DNA from: Mercurialis annua
Taxonomy: Eukaryota > Streptophyta > Magnoliopsida > Malpighiales > Euphorbiaceae
Assembly (NCBI RefSeq): GCF_937616625.2
Contig: NC_065575.1
Location: 25,605,001 to 25,669,000 of the forward strand
Direction of reading: 5' to 3'
DNA: 64,000 bases
Of the stretch, positions 41,450-54,754 are shown in pieces (the stretch's first letter is position 1; each line of letters starts with the position of its first letter). The notes beneath the pieces were generated by a model. It did no database searches, was not told the origin of the DNA, and saw only the letters and a list, made by a program, of their open reading frames with translations. The position numbers and the translations under genes are program-made.

Positions 41450-42195
41450 CCCTTCGTGGGCACGCCTCCAGCCGTCCAAAACGGCCATTCCGACCCTAAA
41501 AATCAATGTTTAAACATCCCTAATCAATTGATTCATCAAATTATCAATCAAGCTAGTCGGAAACGCAAGAAAAACGCTTAAAACGAATCGAATACGTAAT
41601 CGCGATTCGGTTTTACCGTAACCTATTTTTAAATCAAAAACCCATCCAATGAACTCAAATAAACGGCGAAACGACGTGCTTACCGTGATTACCCGTTGAA
41701 ATACGATCGATTCGAGCTATAGAACGTCGAAAACGGACGAGAAACGGAAACCACGTGACGAACCGTATCAAAAACGGCGAGAGAGAAAGAAAGCGTTGAT
41801 CTGATGAAGGAAAGGGTTCTGGACTCTTCTTCATTTCTTATTTCATATATATAAACGGCTAATTTGCACTTTGGTCCTTGAAACTTTTCAAAAGTTTCAA
41901 TTTAGTCCAAAACCTATCCGCGTCCAAATTTTAAACGATCTCCGATCGACTCGAAACTTTTACCATAAATACTATAAATTATTTCGCTGTCTTTGGAAAA
42001 ATAATTTCCGTTACGGGATTTATATATTATTTTATATTAATTTCTGAAGTTAAATCCTCAAATCCCGCTAATTGAATTATTAAAATTTATTCTAAATTCC
42101 CGATATAATTAAATTAAAATCTCCTTAATTTAATTTATCGGAAATCACGACACGTGGCACGACTTAATTACCTTAAAATATTTTGGGGTATTACA

Positions 42196-42200
42196 ATGCT
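42196..42200. repeat. Target-site duplication, right (ATGCT)
   Basis: Matches the left ATGCT without mismatch. An intact 5-bp duplication is typical of LTR-retrotransposon integrase and shows that the deletion leaving the solo LTR did not disturb the flanks. Confidence 0.95.
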
Positions 42201-45200
42201 TATATCGCGTCAAAAGTCTCTCTAACGCGTTGTTCCGATTACTTAAGCACGGTTAGCTTATATTAGGCAAAGTGTGCGTAAAAAGGGACAAGTTTCTTTA
42301 ACCCATCGTTTTAATTACCATGCTTATGTCGCATCACGAATCTTTCTAACGAGTCGTTCCGATTAGTTATGCATGGTTAGATTATATTATGGAAAGTGTT
42401 CGTTAAAAGTAAAGCTAGATTACTATGTCGCGTCACAAGTCTCTTTAACGCGTCGTTCAGATTACCTATGCATTGTTAGGTTTTATTACGCAAAGTGTGC
42501 GTGAAAATTGACGCTATATTAGTATGTAATGTCACAAGTCTCACTAACATGTTGTTCCGATTACCTAAGTATGGTTAGTTTATATTACGCAAAGTGTGCG
42601 TTAAAAGTGACGCTAAATTACTATGTCACGTCTCAAGTCTCTGCAAGGCGTCGTTGCAATTACCTAAGCATGGCTAGTTTATTTTACGCAAGGTGTAAGT
42701 GAAAAGTTACAATAGATTATTCTGTCACATCCCATGTCTTTTTGACGCGTCGTTCCAATTACCTAAGCATGGTTAAGATATACTACGCAAAGAGTACGCA
42801 AAAAGTGATGCTAGATTTGTATAATGTGTCTCAAGTCTCTTTAATGCGTCTTTCCGATTACCTAAGCAAGGTTAGTTTATATTAAACAAAGTGTGTGTTA
42901 AAAGTAACAATTAATTAGTATGTTTGCGACTGAAGTCTTTTTAACGCGTCGTTCCGATTACCTATGCATGGTTGAGATATACTACGTAAAGAGTACGTAA
43001 AAAGTGATGCGAGATTATTATGACATGTCTCAAGTCACTTTAATGCCTCTTTCCGATTACCTATGCATGGTTAGTTTATATTGCGCAAAGTATGTGGTAA
43101 AAGTGACAATAGATTAGTATGTCGCGTCTGAAGTCTTTTTAACGCGTCGTTCAGGTTATATTACACAAAGTGTGCGTGAAAAGTGACGGTAGATTAGTAT
43201 GTCGCGTCTCAAGTGTCTTTAACGCGTCGTTTCAATTACCATGCTTATGTCACGTCAAAAGTCTCACTAACGCGTCGTTCCGATTACCTAAGCATGGTTA
43301 GGTTATATTACGCAGAGTGTGCGTGAAAAGTGTCTCAAGTCTCTTTAACGCGTCGTTTCGATTACCATGCTTATATCGCATCACAAGTCTCTTTAACGGG
43401 TCATTCTCATTATCCATGCATGGGTTATATTACGCAAAGTGTGCTGAAAAGTGACGCTAGATTAATATGTCGCGTCTCAAGTCCCTTTAACGCGTCGTTC
43501 CGATTACCTAAACATGGTTAGGTTATATTACGCAAAATTTGTGTGAAAAGTGAGGTAGATAAGTATGTCGCATCTCAAGTCTCTATAACGCGTCGTTTCG
43601 ATTATCTGAGCATGGTTCGTTTATATTACGCAAAGTGTGCGTGAAAAGTGACGGTAGATTAGAATGTCGCATCTCAAGTCTCTTTAGCGCGTCGTTTCGA
43701 TTACCTGAGCATGATTAGGTTATATTATGCAAAGTGTGCGTGCAAAGTGACCCTATAATAGTATGTCACGTCTCAAGTCACTTTAACGCGTCATTTCGAT
43801 TACCATGTTTATGTTTCGTCACAAGTCTCTCTTACGCGTCGTTTCGATTACCTAAGCATGGTTATTTTATATTATGGAAAGTGTGCATTAAAAGTGAAGC
43901 TAGATTACTATGTCGCGTCATAAGCCTCATTAACGCGTCGTTCTGATTACCTAAGCGTAGTTAGGTTATATTACGCAAAGTGTGCGTCAAAAGTGACGCT
44001 AGATTAGCATGTCGTGTCTCAAGTCTCTTTAACACGCCGTTTCGATTACCATGATTATGTCGCGTCACAAGTCTCTCTATCGCCTCGTTCCAATTACCTA
44101 ATAATTGTTAGGTTATAATACGAAGAGTGTGCGTGAAAAGCGACAATAGATTAGTATGTCGCATCTCAAGTCTCTTTTACGCGTCGTTTCAATTACCATG
44201 CTTATGTCGCGTCACAGGTCTCTTTCACGTGTCGTTCCGATTATCTAAGCACGGGTTATATTACGCAAAGTGCGCGTGAAAAGTGACGATAGATTAGTAT
44301 GTCGCGTCTCAAGTCTCATTATCGCGTCGTTTCGATTAACTAAGAATGGTTAGGTTATATTACGCAATGTGTGCTTTAAAAATGACACTAGATTACTATG
44401 GCGCGTCACAAGTTTCTTAAACGCGTTGTTCCGATTACCTAAGCATGGTTAGGTTATATTACGCAAAGTGTGCGTGAAAAGTGACGCTAGATTAGTATGT
44501 CGCGTCTCAAGTCTCTTTATTGCGTAGTTTTGATTACCATGCTTATGTCGCGTCACAAGTCTCTCTAACGCGTCATTCCGATTACCTATGCATGGTTAGT
44601 TTATATTATGGGAATTGTGCGTTAAAAGTGAAGCTAGATTACTATGTCCCGTCACAAGTCCGTTTAACGCGTCGTTCCGATTACCTAAGCATGGTTTTGT
44701 TATATTACGCATAGTGCCCGTGAAAAGTGACGCTAGATTAGTATGTCGCGTCACAATTCCCTTTATCACGTAGTTCCCATTACCTAAGCATGGTTAGGCT
44801 ATGTTATGTCGTGTCTCAAGTCTCTTTTACATGTCGTTTAAATTACCATGCTTATGTCGCATCACTAGTCTCTCTAACGCGTCTTTACGACTACCTAATA
44901 ATGGTTAGGTTATTTTACGCATAGTGTGCGTTAAAATTGACGGTAGAGTACTATCTCGCGTCACAAGTAACATTAACGCGTCGTTCCGATTACCTATGCA
45001 TGGTTTTGTTATATTACGCAAAGTGTGCGTGAAAAGTGACGCTAGAATAGTATGCAGTGTCTCAAGTCTCTTTAACACGTTGTTTCGATTACCCAAGCAT
45101 GGTTAGGATGCAAAGCGTCCATGAAAAGTAACGCTAGATTAGTATGTCGCGTCTCAAGTCTTTTTGACGCGTCGTTGCGATTACCAAAGAATCGTTAGGT

Positions 45201-46249
45201 TATATTACGCAAAGTGTGCATAATAAGTGAAGCTAGATAATGTCACGTTTCATGTCTCTTTAACGCGTCATCTCGATTACTATGCTTATGTCCCGTCATA
45301 AGTTTCTTTAACGCGTTCCAAACACCTAAGCATGGTTAGGTATATTACACAAAGTGTGCGTGAAAAGTGACGCTAGATTAGTATCGCGTCTCATGTCTTT
45401 TCAACGCGTCAGTACGATTACCTAAGCATGGTTAGGTTATATTGCGCAAAGTGTGCGTGAAAAGTGACGCTAGATTAGTACGTCGCGTCTAAAGTCTCTT
45501 TAAAGCGTCGTTTCATTACCATTCTTATATCGCGTCACAAGTCTCTCTAATGCATTTTCCAATTACCTAAGCATGGTTAGTTTATACTACATAAAGTGTG
45601 CGTGAAAAGTGAAATAGATTAGTATGTCGCGCGTCTCAAAACTTTTTGACGAGTCGTTCGATTACCTAAGCATGGTTAGGTTAAATTACGGAAAGAGTGC
45701 GTAAAAGTTGATGCTAGATCTTTAATGCGTCGTTCCGATTACCTAAGCATGGTTAGGTTATATTACGCAAAGTGTGCGTTAAAAGGGACAATAGATTAGT
45801 ATGTCGCGTCTCTAGTCTTTTTATCGCGTCGTATCGACCTAAGCATGGTTTAGTTATATTATGCAAAGTGTGTGTGAACAGTGGCGCTAGATTAGTATGT
45901 AGCGTCTCATGTGTCTTTAACCCGTCGTTTCGATTACCATGCATGGTTAGTATCTATCATGTTTATGTCGCGTCACAAGTCCGCATCGTTTTTATTACCT
46001 AAGATTGGTTAGGTTATATTACGCAAAGTGTGCATTAAAAGTGACGCTAGATTAGTATGTCACGTCTCAAGTCTCTTTAACGCGTCGTTCCGATTACCTA
46101 AGCATCGTTAGGTTATATTACGCAAAATGTGCGTAAAAAGTGACGCTAGATTAGTATGTCGCGTCTCAAGTGTCTTTAACCCGTCGTTTCGATTACCATG
46201 CTTATGTCGCGTGACAAGTCTCTCTAACGCGTCGTTACGATTACCTAAC

Positions 46250-47160
46250 CACGGTTATGTTACATTACGCAAAGTGTGCGTGAAAAGTGACGCTAGATTA
46301 GTATGTCGCGTCACAAGTCTCTTTAACGCGTCGTTCTGATTACATAAGCATGGTTAGATAGTATATATCCAAAGTGTGCGTGAACAGTGACGCTAGATTA
46401 GTATGTCGCGTCTCAAATCTCTTCAACGCGTCGTTTTGATTACCATGCTTATGTCGCGTCACAAATCTCTCAAACGTGTCGTTCCGATTACCAAATCATG
46501 GTTAGGTTATAATATGCAAAGTGTGCGTTATAATTGACGGTAGAGTACTATGTCGCATCACAAGTATCTTTAACGCGTTGTTCCGATTACCTTAGCATGG
46601 TTATGTTATATGACGCAAAGTGTGCTTGAAAAGTGACGCTAGATTAGTTTGTCGTGTCTCAAGTCTCTTTATCGCGTCGTTTCGATTACCTTAGCATGGT
46701 TAGGTTATATTACGCAAAGTGTGCGTGAAAAGTGACGCTAGATTAGTATGTCGTGTCTCAAGTCTCTTCAATGCGTCGATTCGATTAGCTATGCATGGTT
46801 ATGTTATATTACGCAAAGTATGCGTGAAATGTAATGTTGGATTTAGTATGTCGCGTCTCAAGTCTCTTTAACGCCTCATTTCAATTACTATGCTTATATC
46901 GCGTCACAAGTCTCACTAATGCGGCATTCCGATTACATATGCATGCTTAGGTTATACTACACAAAGTGTTCGTGAAAAGTGACGCTAGATTAGTATATCC
47001 CGTCTCAAGTCTCTGTAACGCGTCCTTTCAATTACCATGCTTATGTATTATAGGAAGTGTACGTTAAAAGTGAAGCTAGATTACTATATCGCGTCACAAG
47101 TCTCTTTAATGTGTCATTCTGATTACCTATGCATGGTTAGGTTATATTACGCAAACTGTG
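46250..47160 (-). repeat. 0.9-kb direct repeat inside arm 1, copy 1
   Basis: Matches 48,543-49,453 at an offset of 2,293 bp. Shared oddities include the shortened TGGTTAGATA unit, GTGCGTGAACAGTGACG, ATTGACGGTAGAGTACTATG, GTAATGTTGGATTTAG and TATTATAGGAAGTGTACG. The copies differ at scattered bases, so this duplication predates formation of the inverted arms. Confidence 0.85.
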
Positions 47161-48542
47161 CGTTAAAAATGACGCTAGATTAGTATGTCACGTCTCAAGT
47201 CTCTTTAACGCGTCGTTCCGATTACCTAAACATCATTAGGTTATATTACGCAAAATGTGCTTAAAAAAAGAGACGCTAGATTACTATGTCGCGTCTCGAG
47301 TGTCTTTAACCCGTCGTTACAATTACCACGCTTATGTCGCGTGACAAGTCTCTCTAACGCGTCGTTACGATTACCTAAGCATTGTTAGGTTATATTACGC
47401 AAAGTGTGCGTTAAAGTGACGCTAGATTACTATGTCCTGTCACTAGTTTTTTAACGCATCGTTCCGATTACCTAAGCATGGTTAGGTTATATTACGCAAA
47501 GTGTGCGGGAAACGTGAATCTAGATTAGTATGTCACGTCTAAAGTCTCTTTAACGCGTCGTTTCCATTACCATGCTTATGTCGCGTCACAAGTCTCTCTA
47601 ACGCGTCGCTCTGATTACCTAAGCATGATTAATTTATATTATGGAAAGTGTGCCTTAAAAGTGAAGCTAGATTACTATGTCACGTCACAAGTCTCTTGAA
47701 CGCGTCGTTCTGATTGCCTAAGCATGGTTAGGTTATATTACGCAAAGTATGCGTGAAAAGTGACGCTAGATTAGTATGTCGCGTCACAAGTCTCCTTAAC
47801 GCGTCGTTCCAATTACCTAAGCATGGTTAGGTTATATACACAAAGTGTGCGTGAACAGTGACGGTAGATTAGTATGTCGCGTCTTAAGTCTCTTTATCGC
47901 GTCATTTTGATTACCATGCTTTTGTTGTGTCACAAGGCTCTCAAACGTGTCGTTCCGATTACCTAATCATGGTTAGGTTATATTATGCAAAGTGTGCGTT
48001 AAAATTGGCGGTAGAGTACTATGTTGCGTCACAAGTCTCTTTAACGTGTCGTTCGGATTACCTAAGCATGGTTAGGTTACATTACACAAAGTATGCGTGA
48101 AAAGTGACGCTAGATTGTATGTCGCGTCACAAGTTTCTTGAACGCGTCGTTTCGTTTACATAAGCATGGTTAGGTTATATGCTTAAAGTGTGCATAAGCA
48201 GTGACGCTAGATTAGTATGTCGCGTCTCAAGTCTCAAGTCTCTTCAACGCGTCGATTCGATTACCTAAGTATGGTTAGGTTATATTATGGAAAGTGTGCG
48301 TTAAAAGTGAAGCTAGATTACTATGTCGCTTCACAAGTCTCTTCAACGAGTAGGTTACAATACGCAAAGTGTGCGTGAAAAGTGACGCTAGATTAGTATG
48401 TCGCGTCACAAGTCTTTTTAACGCGTCGTTCGGATTACCTAAGAATGGTTAATTTATATTTTGGAAAGTGTGCGTTAAAAGTGAAGCAAGATTACTATCG
48501 CGTGACAAGTCTCTTTAACGCGTCGTTCCGATTACCTAAGCA

Positions 48543-49453
48543 TGGTTATGTTACATTACGCAAAGTGTGCGTGAAAAGTGACGCTAGATTAGTATGTCGC
48601 GTCACAAGTCTCATTAACGCGTCGTTCCGATCACCTAAGCATGGTTAGATAATATGTATACCCGAAGTGTGCGTGAACAGTGACGCTAGATTAGTATGTC
48701 GCGTCTCAAGTCTCTTCAACGCGTCGTTTTGATTACCATGCTTATGTCGCGTCACAAATCTCTCAAACGTGTCGTTCCGATTACCAAATCATGGTTAGGT
48801 TATAATATGCAAAGTATGCGTTATAATTGACGGTAGAGTACTATGTCGCATCACAAGTATCTTTAACGCGTTGTTCCGATTACCTTAGCATGGTTATGTT
48901 ATATGACGCAAAGTGTGCTTGAAAAGTGACGCTAGATTAGTTTGTCGTGTCTCAAGTCTCTTTATCGCGTCGTTTCGATTACCTTAGCATTGTTAGGTTA
49001 TATTACGCAAAGTGTGCGTGAAAAGTGACGCTAGATTAGTATGTCGCGTCTCAAGTCTCTTCAACGCGTCGATTCGATTAGCTATGCATGGTTAGGTTAT
49101 ATTACGCAAAGTATGCGTGAAATGTAATGTTGGATTTAGTATGTCGCGTCTTAAGTCTCTTTAACGCCTCATTTCAATTACCATGCTTATATCGCGTCAC
49201 AAGTCTCACTAATGCGGCGTTCCAATTACATATGCATGCTTAGGTTATACTACACAAAGTGTGCGTGAAAAGTGACGCTAGATTAGTATATCGCGTCTCA
49301 AGTCTCTGTAACGCGTCCTTTCGATTACCAATGCTTACGTATTATAGGAAGTGTACGTTAAAAGTGAAGATAGATTACTATGTCGCATCACAAGTCTCTT
49401 TAATGTGTCGTTCTGATTACCTATGCATGGTTAGGTTATATTACGCAAATTGT
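48543..49453 (-). repeat. 0.9-kb direct repeat inside arm 1, copy 2
   Basis: Second copy of the 46,250-47,160 segment. Both copies are mirrored in arm 2 (at about 58,067-58,977 and 55,774-56,684), giving four related copies in the window. Confidence 0.85.
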
Positions 49454-50472
49454 GCGTGAAAAGTGACACTAGATTAGTATGTCGCGTCACAAGTCTCTTT
49501 AACGTGTCGTTCCGATTACCTACGCATGGTTAAATTATATACGCAAAGTGTGCGTGAAAAGTGACGCGATTAGTATGTCGCGTCTCAAGTCTCTTTAACG
49601 CGTCGTTCCTATTATCTAAGCATGGTTAGGTTATATTACGCAAAGTGTGCTTGAAAATTGACTCTAGATTAGTATGTTGCATCTCAAGTCTCTTTAACAT
49701 GTCGTTTTGATTACCATGCTTATGTCACGTCACAAGTCTCTCCAACGCGTCGTTCTGATTACCTAAACATGGTTAGGTTATATTACGCAAAGTGTGCGTG
49801 AAAAGTAACGCTAGATTAATATGTCGCGTCACAAGTCTTTTTAACGGGTCGTTTCGATTACCTAACAATGGTTAGGTCATATACGTAAAGTGTGCGTAAA
49901 CGGTGACACAAGATTAGTATGTCGCGTCTCAAGTCTCTTTAACGCGTCGTTTCGATTAACCATGCTTATGTCGCGTCACAAGTCTCTCTAGCGCGTCATT
50001 CTCATTTCCTAATCATGGTCAAATTATACAACGCAAAGCGTGTGTTAAAATTGACGGTAGAGTGCTATGTCGCGTCACAAGTTACTTTAACGCGTTGTTC
50101 CGATTACATAAACATGGTTAGGTTATATTACGCATAGTGTGCGTGAAAAGTGATTCTAGATATGTATGTTACATCTTAAGGCTCTTTAACGCGTCATTTC
50201 GATTACCATGCTTATGTCGCATCACAAGTCTCTCTAATGCGTCATTTTGATTACCTAAGCATGGTTAGGTTATATTACGCAAAGTGTGCGTGAAAAGTTA
50301 CATTTGATTACAATGTTGCGTCTCATGTCTCCTTAACGCGTTGTTCCGATTATCTAAGCATGGTTAGGTTATATTACGCAAAGAGTGTGTAAAAAGTGAC
50401 GCTAGATTAGTATGCCGCGTCTCAAGTCTCTTTAACGCGTCGTTTTGATTACCTAACTATCGTTAGGTTATA

Positions 50473-53400
50473 ATATAACTTAACCATGCTTAGGTAATCC
50501 GTACGACGCGTTAAAGAGACTTGAGACGCGACATACTAATCTAGCGTTACTTTTCATTCACACTTTGCGTATTATAACGAACAACGCGTTAAAGAGACTT
50601 GTGATGTGACATATTAATGTAGCATCACTTTTAACACATCCTTTTCGTAATATAACCTAACCATGCTTAGGTAATCGGAATGACGCGTTAGAGAGACTTG
50701 TGACATGACATAAGCATGGTAATCGAAACGAAGCATTAAAGAGACTTGAGACGCGACATTATAATCTAGCATCACTTTTCACGCACACTTTGCGTAATAT
50801 AACCTTACCATGCTTAGGTAATCGGAACAACGCATTAAAGAGACTTTTGACGCGACATACTAATCTACTGTCACTTTTCACTCACACTTTGCGTAATATA
50901 ACCTAACCATGCTTAGGTAATCGGAACGACGTGTTAAAAAGACTTGTGATGCGACATATTAATCTAGCATCACTTTTAACGCACACTTTCCGTAACATAA
51001 CATAACCTATGCTTAGGTAATCGGAATGACGCGTTAGAGAGATTTGTGATGCGCATAAGAATGGTATCCAAACGACGCGTTAAGGAGTTGAGACGCGACA
51101 TACTAATCTAGCGTCATTTTTCACGCACACTTTGTGTGATATAACCTAACCATGCTTAGGTAATCGGAACGACGCAATAGAGAGACTTGTGATGCGACAT
51201 AATCATGGTAATCGTAACGACGCTTTAAATATACTTGAGACGCAACATACTAATCTAGCGTCACATTTCACGCACACATTGCATAATATAACCTAAACAT
51301 GGTTATGTAATCGGAAGGACGCGTCTCGACTTTTGACGCGATATACTAATCTAGGTCACTTTTCACACACACTTTGCGTAATATAACCTAACCATGCTTA
51401 GGCAATCGGAACGACGCGTTGCAGAGACTTATGACATGACATACTAATCTACCGTTACTTTTCACTCACACTTTGCGTAATATAACCTAACCATGCTTAG
51501 GTAATCGGAACGACGTGTTAAAAAGACTTGTGATGCCACATATTAATCTAGCGTCACTTTTAACGCATACTTTCCGTAATATAACCTAACCTATGCTTAG
51601 GTAATCGGAACGACGCGTTTGAGAGATTTGTGACACGCATAAGAATGGTAATCCAAACGACGCATTAAAGAGACTTGAGACGGGACATTAATCTAGCGTC
51701 ACATTTCACGCACACTTTGCGTAATATAACCTAACCATGCTTAGGTAATCGGACTGACACGTTAAAGAGACTTAAGACGCGACATACAAATCTAGCATCA
51801 CTTTTCACGCACACTTTTCGTAATATAACCTAACCATGCTTAGGTAATCGGAACGAAGTGTTAAAAAGACTAGGACGCGACATACTAATCTGCTTCATTT
51901 TTCACGCACACTTTGCGTAGTATAAACTAACCATGCCTAGGTAATCGGAACAACGTGTTTGAGAGACTTGTGACGCGACATAAGCATGGTAATCGAAAAC
52001 GATGCATTAAAGAGACTTGAGACGCGACATACAAATTGAGCGTCACTTTTAACGCACACTTTGCGTAATATAAACCTAACTATTCTTAGGTAATAGGATC
52101 GACGCGTTAAAGAGACTTGTGAGGGCACATACTAATCTAGAGTCACTTTTAACGCACACTTTGCACAATATACCCTAACCATTCTTAGGTAATCGGAACG
52201 ACGCATTAGAGAGAATTGTGACCTGACAACAAGCATAGTGTAATCCAAACGACGCGTTAAAGAGACTTGACACGCGACATACTAATCTAGCATCACTTTT
52301 CACGCACACATTGCATAATATATCCTAACAATGCTTAGGTAATCGGAACGACGCGTTAGAGAGACTTGTGACGCGACATAAACATGATAATCGAAACGAC
52401 GTATTATAGAGACTTGAGACGCGACATACTAATCTAACGTCACTTTTCAAGCACACTTTGCGTAAGATAACCTATCCATACTTAGGTAATCAAAACGAAA
52501 CGTAAAAGAGACTTGTGATGCGACATAATAATCTAGCGTCGCTTTTAACGCACACTTTCCTTAATATAACCTAACCATGCTTAGGTTATCGAAACGACGC
52601 GTTAGAGAGACTTGTGACGCGACATAAGCTTGGTAATCGAAACGACGCATTAAAGAGACTTGAGACGCGACACATTAATCTAGCATCAATTTCACGCACA
52701 CTTTGCGTAATTTAACCTAACCATGATTAGGTAATCGCAACGACGCGCTAAAGAGACTTGTGAGGCAACACACTATTCTAGCTTCACTTTTCACGCACAC
52801 TTAGCGTAATATAACTTAACCATGCTTAGGTAATCCGAACGAAGCGTTAAAGAGACTTGAGACGCGACATACTAATCTAGCGTTACTTTTCACTCACACT
52901 TTGCGTAATATAACGAACGACGCGTTAAAGAGACTTTTAACGCATCCTTTTCGTAATATAACCTAACCATGCTTAGATAATCGGAATGACATGTTAGAGA
53001 GACTTGTGACGCGACATAAGCATGGTAATCGAAACGAAGCATTAAAGAGACTTGAGACGCGACATTATAATCTAGCATCACTTTTCACGCACACTTTGCG
53101 TAAATAATCTAACCATGCTTAGGTAATCGGAACGACGCGTTAAAGAGACTTTTGACGCAACAGACTAATCTAGCGTCACTTTTCACACACACTTTGCGTA
53201 AACCTAACCATGCTTAGGCAATCGGATGCACCCTTTGCGTAATATAACATAACCATGCTTCGGTAATCGGAACGACGCGTTAGAGACACTTGTGACGCTA
53301 TCGAAACGACGCGTTTGAGAGACTTGTGACGGGACATAAGCATGGTAAGCGAAACGACGCATTAAAGAGACTTGAGACGCGACATATTAATCTAGCGTCA

Positions 53401-53510
53401 GTTGTCACGCACACTTTGCGTAATATAACCTAGCCATGCTTAGGTAATCGGAACGACGCGTTAAAAAGACTTGAGACGCGACATACTAATCTAGAGTTAC
53501 TTTTCACGCA
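50473..53510 (+). repeat. Segment resembling the left-hand array inside the inverted-repeat spacer
   Basis: Begins with ATATAACTTAACCATGC and TCCGTACGACGCG as at 3,430. It shares AAGAATGGTATCCAAACG with 3.9 kb and 10.5 kb, the GATCGACGCGTTAAAG units near 4.98 kb, and the AACGAACGACGCGTTAAAG truncated unit with 450 bp and 12.4 kb. It then matches the GGATGCACCCTTTGCG segment near 18.7-19.1 kb. These variants are absent from both inverted arms, so the segment appears to be transplanted from, or descended with, the left block. Its order is mosaic and fits no single source interval. Confidence 0.8.
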
Positions 53511-53519
53511 CAGTTTGTG

Positions 53520-54754
53520 TAATATATAACCTAACTATGATTTGGTAATCGGAACGACACGTTTGAGCGATTTTTGACGCGACATAAGCATGGTAATCAA
53601 AACGACACGTTGAAGAGACTTGAGACGCGACATACTAATCTAGTGTCACTGTTCACGCACACTTTGGGTATATTATCTAACCATGCTTAGGTAATCGGAA
53701 CGACGCGTTAAAGAGACTTGTGACGCGACATACTAATCTAGCGTCACTTTTCATGCACACTTCACGTAATGTAACATAACCGTGCTTAGGTAATCGGAAC
53801 GGCTCATTAAAGAGACTTGTGACGCGACATAGTAATCTAGCTTCACTTTTAACGCACACTTTCCAAAATATAAATTAACCGTGCTTAGGTAATCGAACGA
53901 CGTGTTAAAAAGACTTGTGACGCGACATACTAATCTAGCGTAACTTTTCACGCACACTTTGCGTATTGTAACCTAACCATGATTTGGTAAACGGAACGAC
54001 GCGTTAAAGAGACTTGTGACGCGACATAGTAATCTAGCTTCACTTTTAACGCACACTTTCCATAATATAACCTAACCATACTTAGGTAATCGAATCTACG
54101 CGTTTAAGAGACTTGAGACTTGAGATGCGACATACTAATCTAGCATCAATGCTTACGCCAACTTTAAAAACGACGTGTTAGAGAGACTTGTGACGCGACA
54201 TACTAATCTACCGTCACTTTTCTCTATACCTAACCATGCTTAGGTAATCGAAACGACAAGTTAAAGAGACATGAGCTGCGGCATACTAATCTATTGTCAC
54301 TATTAACGCACACTTCGCGGAATATAACCTAACCATGCTTAGGTAATCGGAACGACGACTTGAGACACAACATACCAATCTAGCATCACATTTTCCACAC
54401 TCTTTGCGTAATTTAACCTAACCATGCTTAGGTGATCGGAACTACGCGTCAAAAAGACTTGAGACGCGACATACTAATCTATTTCACTTTTCACGCACAC
54501 TTTACCAAATATAAACTAACCATGCTTAGGTAATTAGAACAATGCGTTAGATAGACTGGTGATGCGAAATAAGAATGGTAATGAAACAATGCCTTAAAGA
54601 GACTTTAGACGCGACATACTAATCTAGCGTCACTTTTCACGCAAACTTTATGTAATATAACCTAACCATGCTTAGGTGTTCGGAACGACACGTTAAAGAG
54701 ACTTGAAATGCGACATACTAATCTAGCGTCACTTTTTGCGCACACTTTGCGTAA
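53520..54754 (+). repeat. Spacer part related to arm 2
   Basis: Units here resemble arm-2 units: GATTTGGTAATCGGAACGACACG with GTTCACGCACACTTTGGG as near 56.4 kb and 58.7 kb, and TTTTAACGCACACTTTCC units. It runs in register into arm 2 at 54,755 with no orientation change. It is therefore probably the original upstream neighbour of arm 2. Confidence 0.7.

Larger units (their letters stand above)
39975..42195. mobile_element. Solo LTR of a plant LTR retrotransposon (2,221 bp)
   Basis: Non-satellite block with + strand ends TGTCACGACC and GGTATTACA, that is TG...CA, flanked by the 5-bp repeat ATGCT. This is the signature of an LTR left by recombination between the two LTRs of a full element. 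No internal coding region is present. Features inside include a perfect stem-loop at 40,383-40,402, five copies of CACGTCGTGC at 41,361-41,449, and a TATA-like ATATATATAAA near 41,847. On the minus strand that TATA is followed by a CT-rich leader-like stretch, which favours minus-strand orientation with a TGTAATACCC start, but this is not decisive. Ty3/gypsy membership is likely from end style and length. The ATG-initiated frame at 41,304-41,513 is probably chance. Confidence 0.93.
42196..50472 (-). repeat. Satellite array, reverse orientation (block R2)
   Basis: Continuation of R1 beyond the solo LTR. Units between 42,200 and 43,200 are relatively diverged and include truncated ones. From 44,346 onward the block is arm 1 of the large inverted repeat. 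It ends abruptly at 50,472, where GTTAGGTTATA runs into forward-oriented ATATAACTTAACC. Confidence 0.96.
44346..50472 (-). repeat. Inverted repeat arm 1 (6,127 bp)
   Basis: Reverse complement of 54,755-60,881. Paired positions always sum to 105,227: for example 44,520 with 60,707, 46,127 with 59,100, and 49,459 with 55,768. Six pairs of open frames spread over the arm give identical peptides. DNA compared directly near 44,701, 46,981, 47,701, 48,221, 49,861 and 50,400 was identical. Similarity stops at about 44,345 on the outer side and 50,473 on the inner side. The inner end sits on an orientation switch, so this arm looks like the moved copy. Confidence 0.93.

Noticed and set aside
41304..41513. 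69-codon ORF inside the solo LTR
   Set aside because: It reads through the CACGTCGTGC repeats in one frame, has no recognisable domain, and lies in an LTR, so it is most likely chance.
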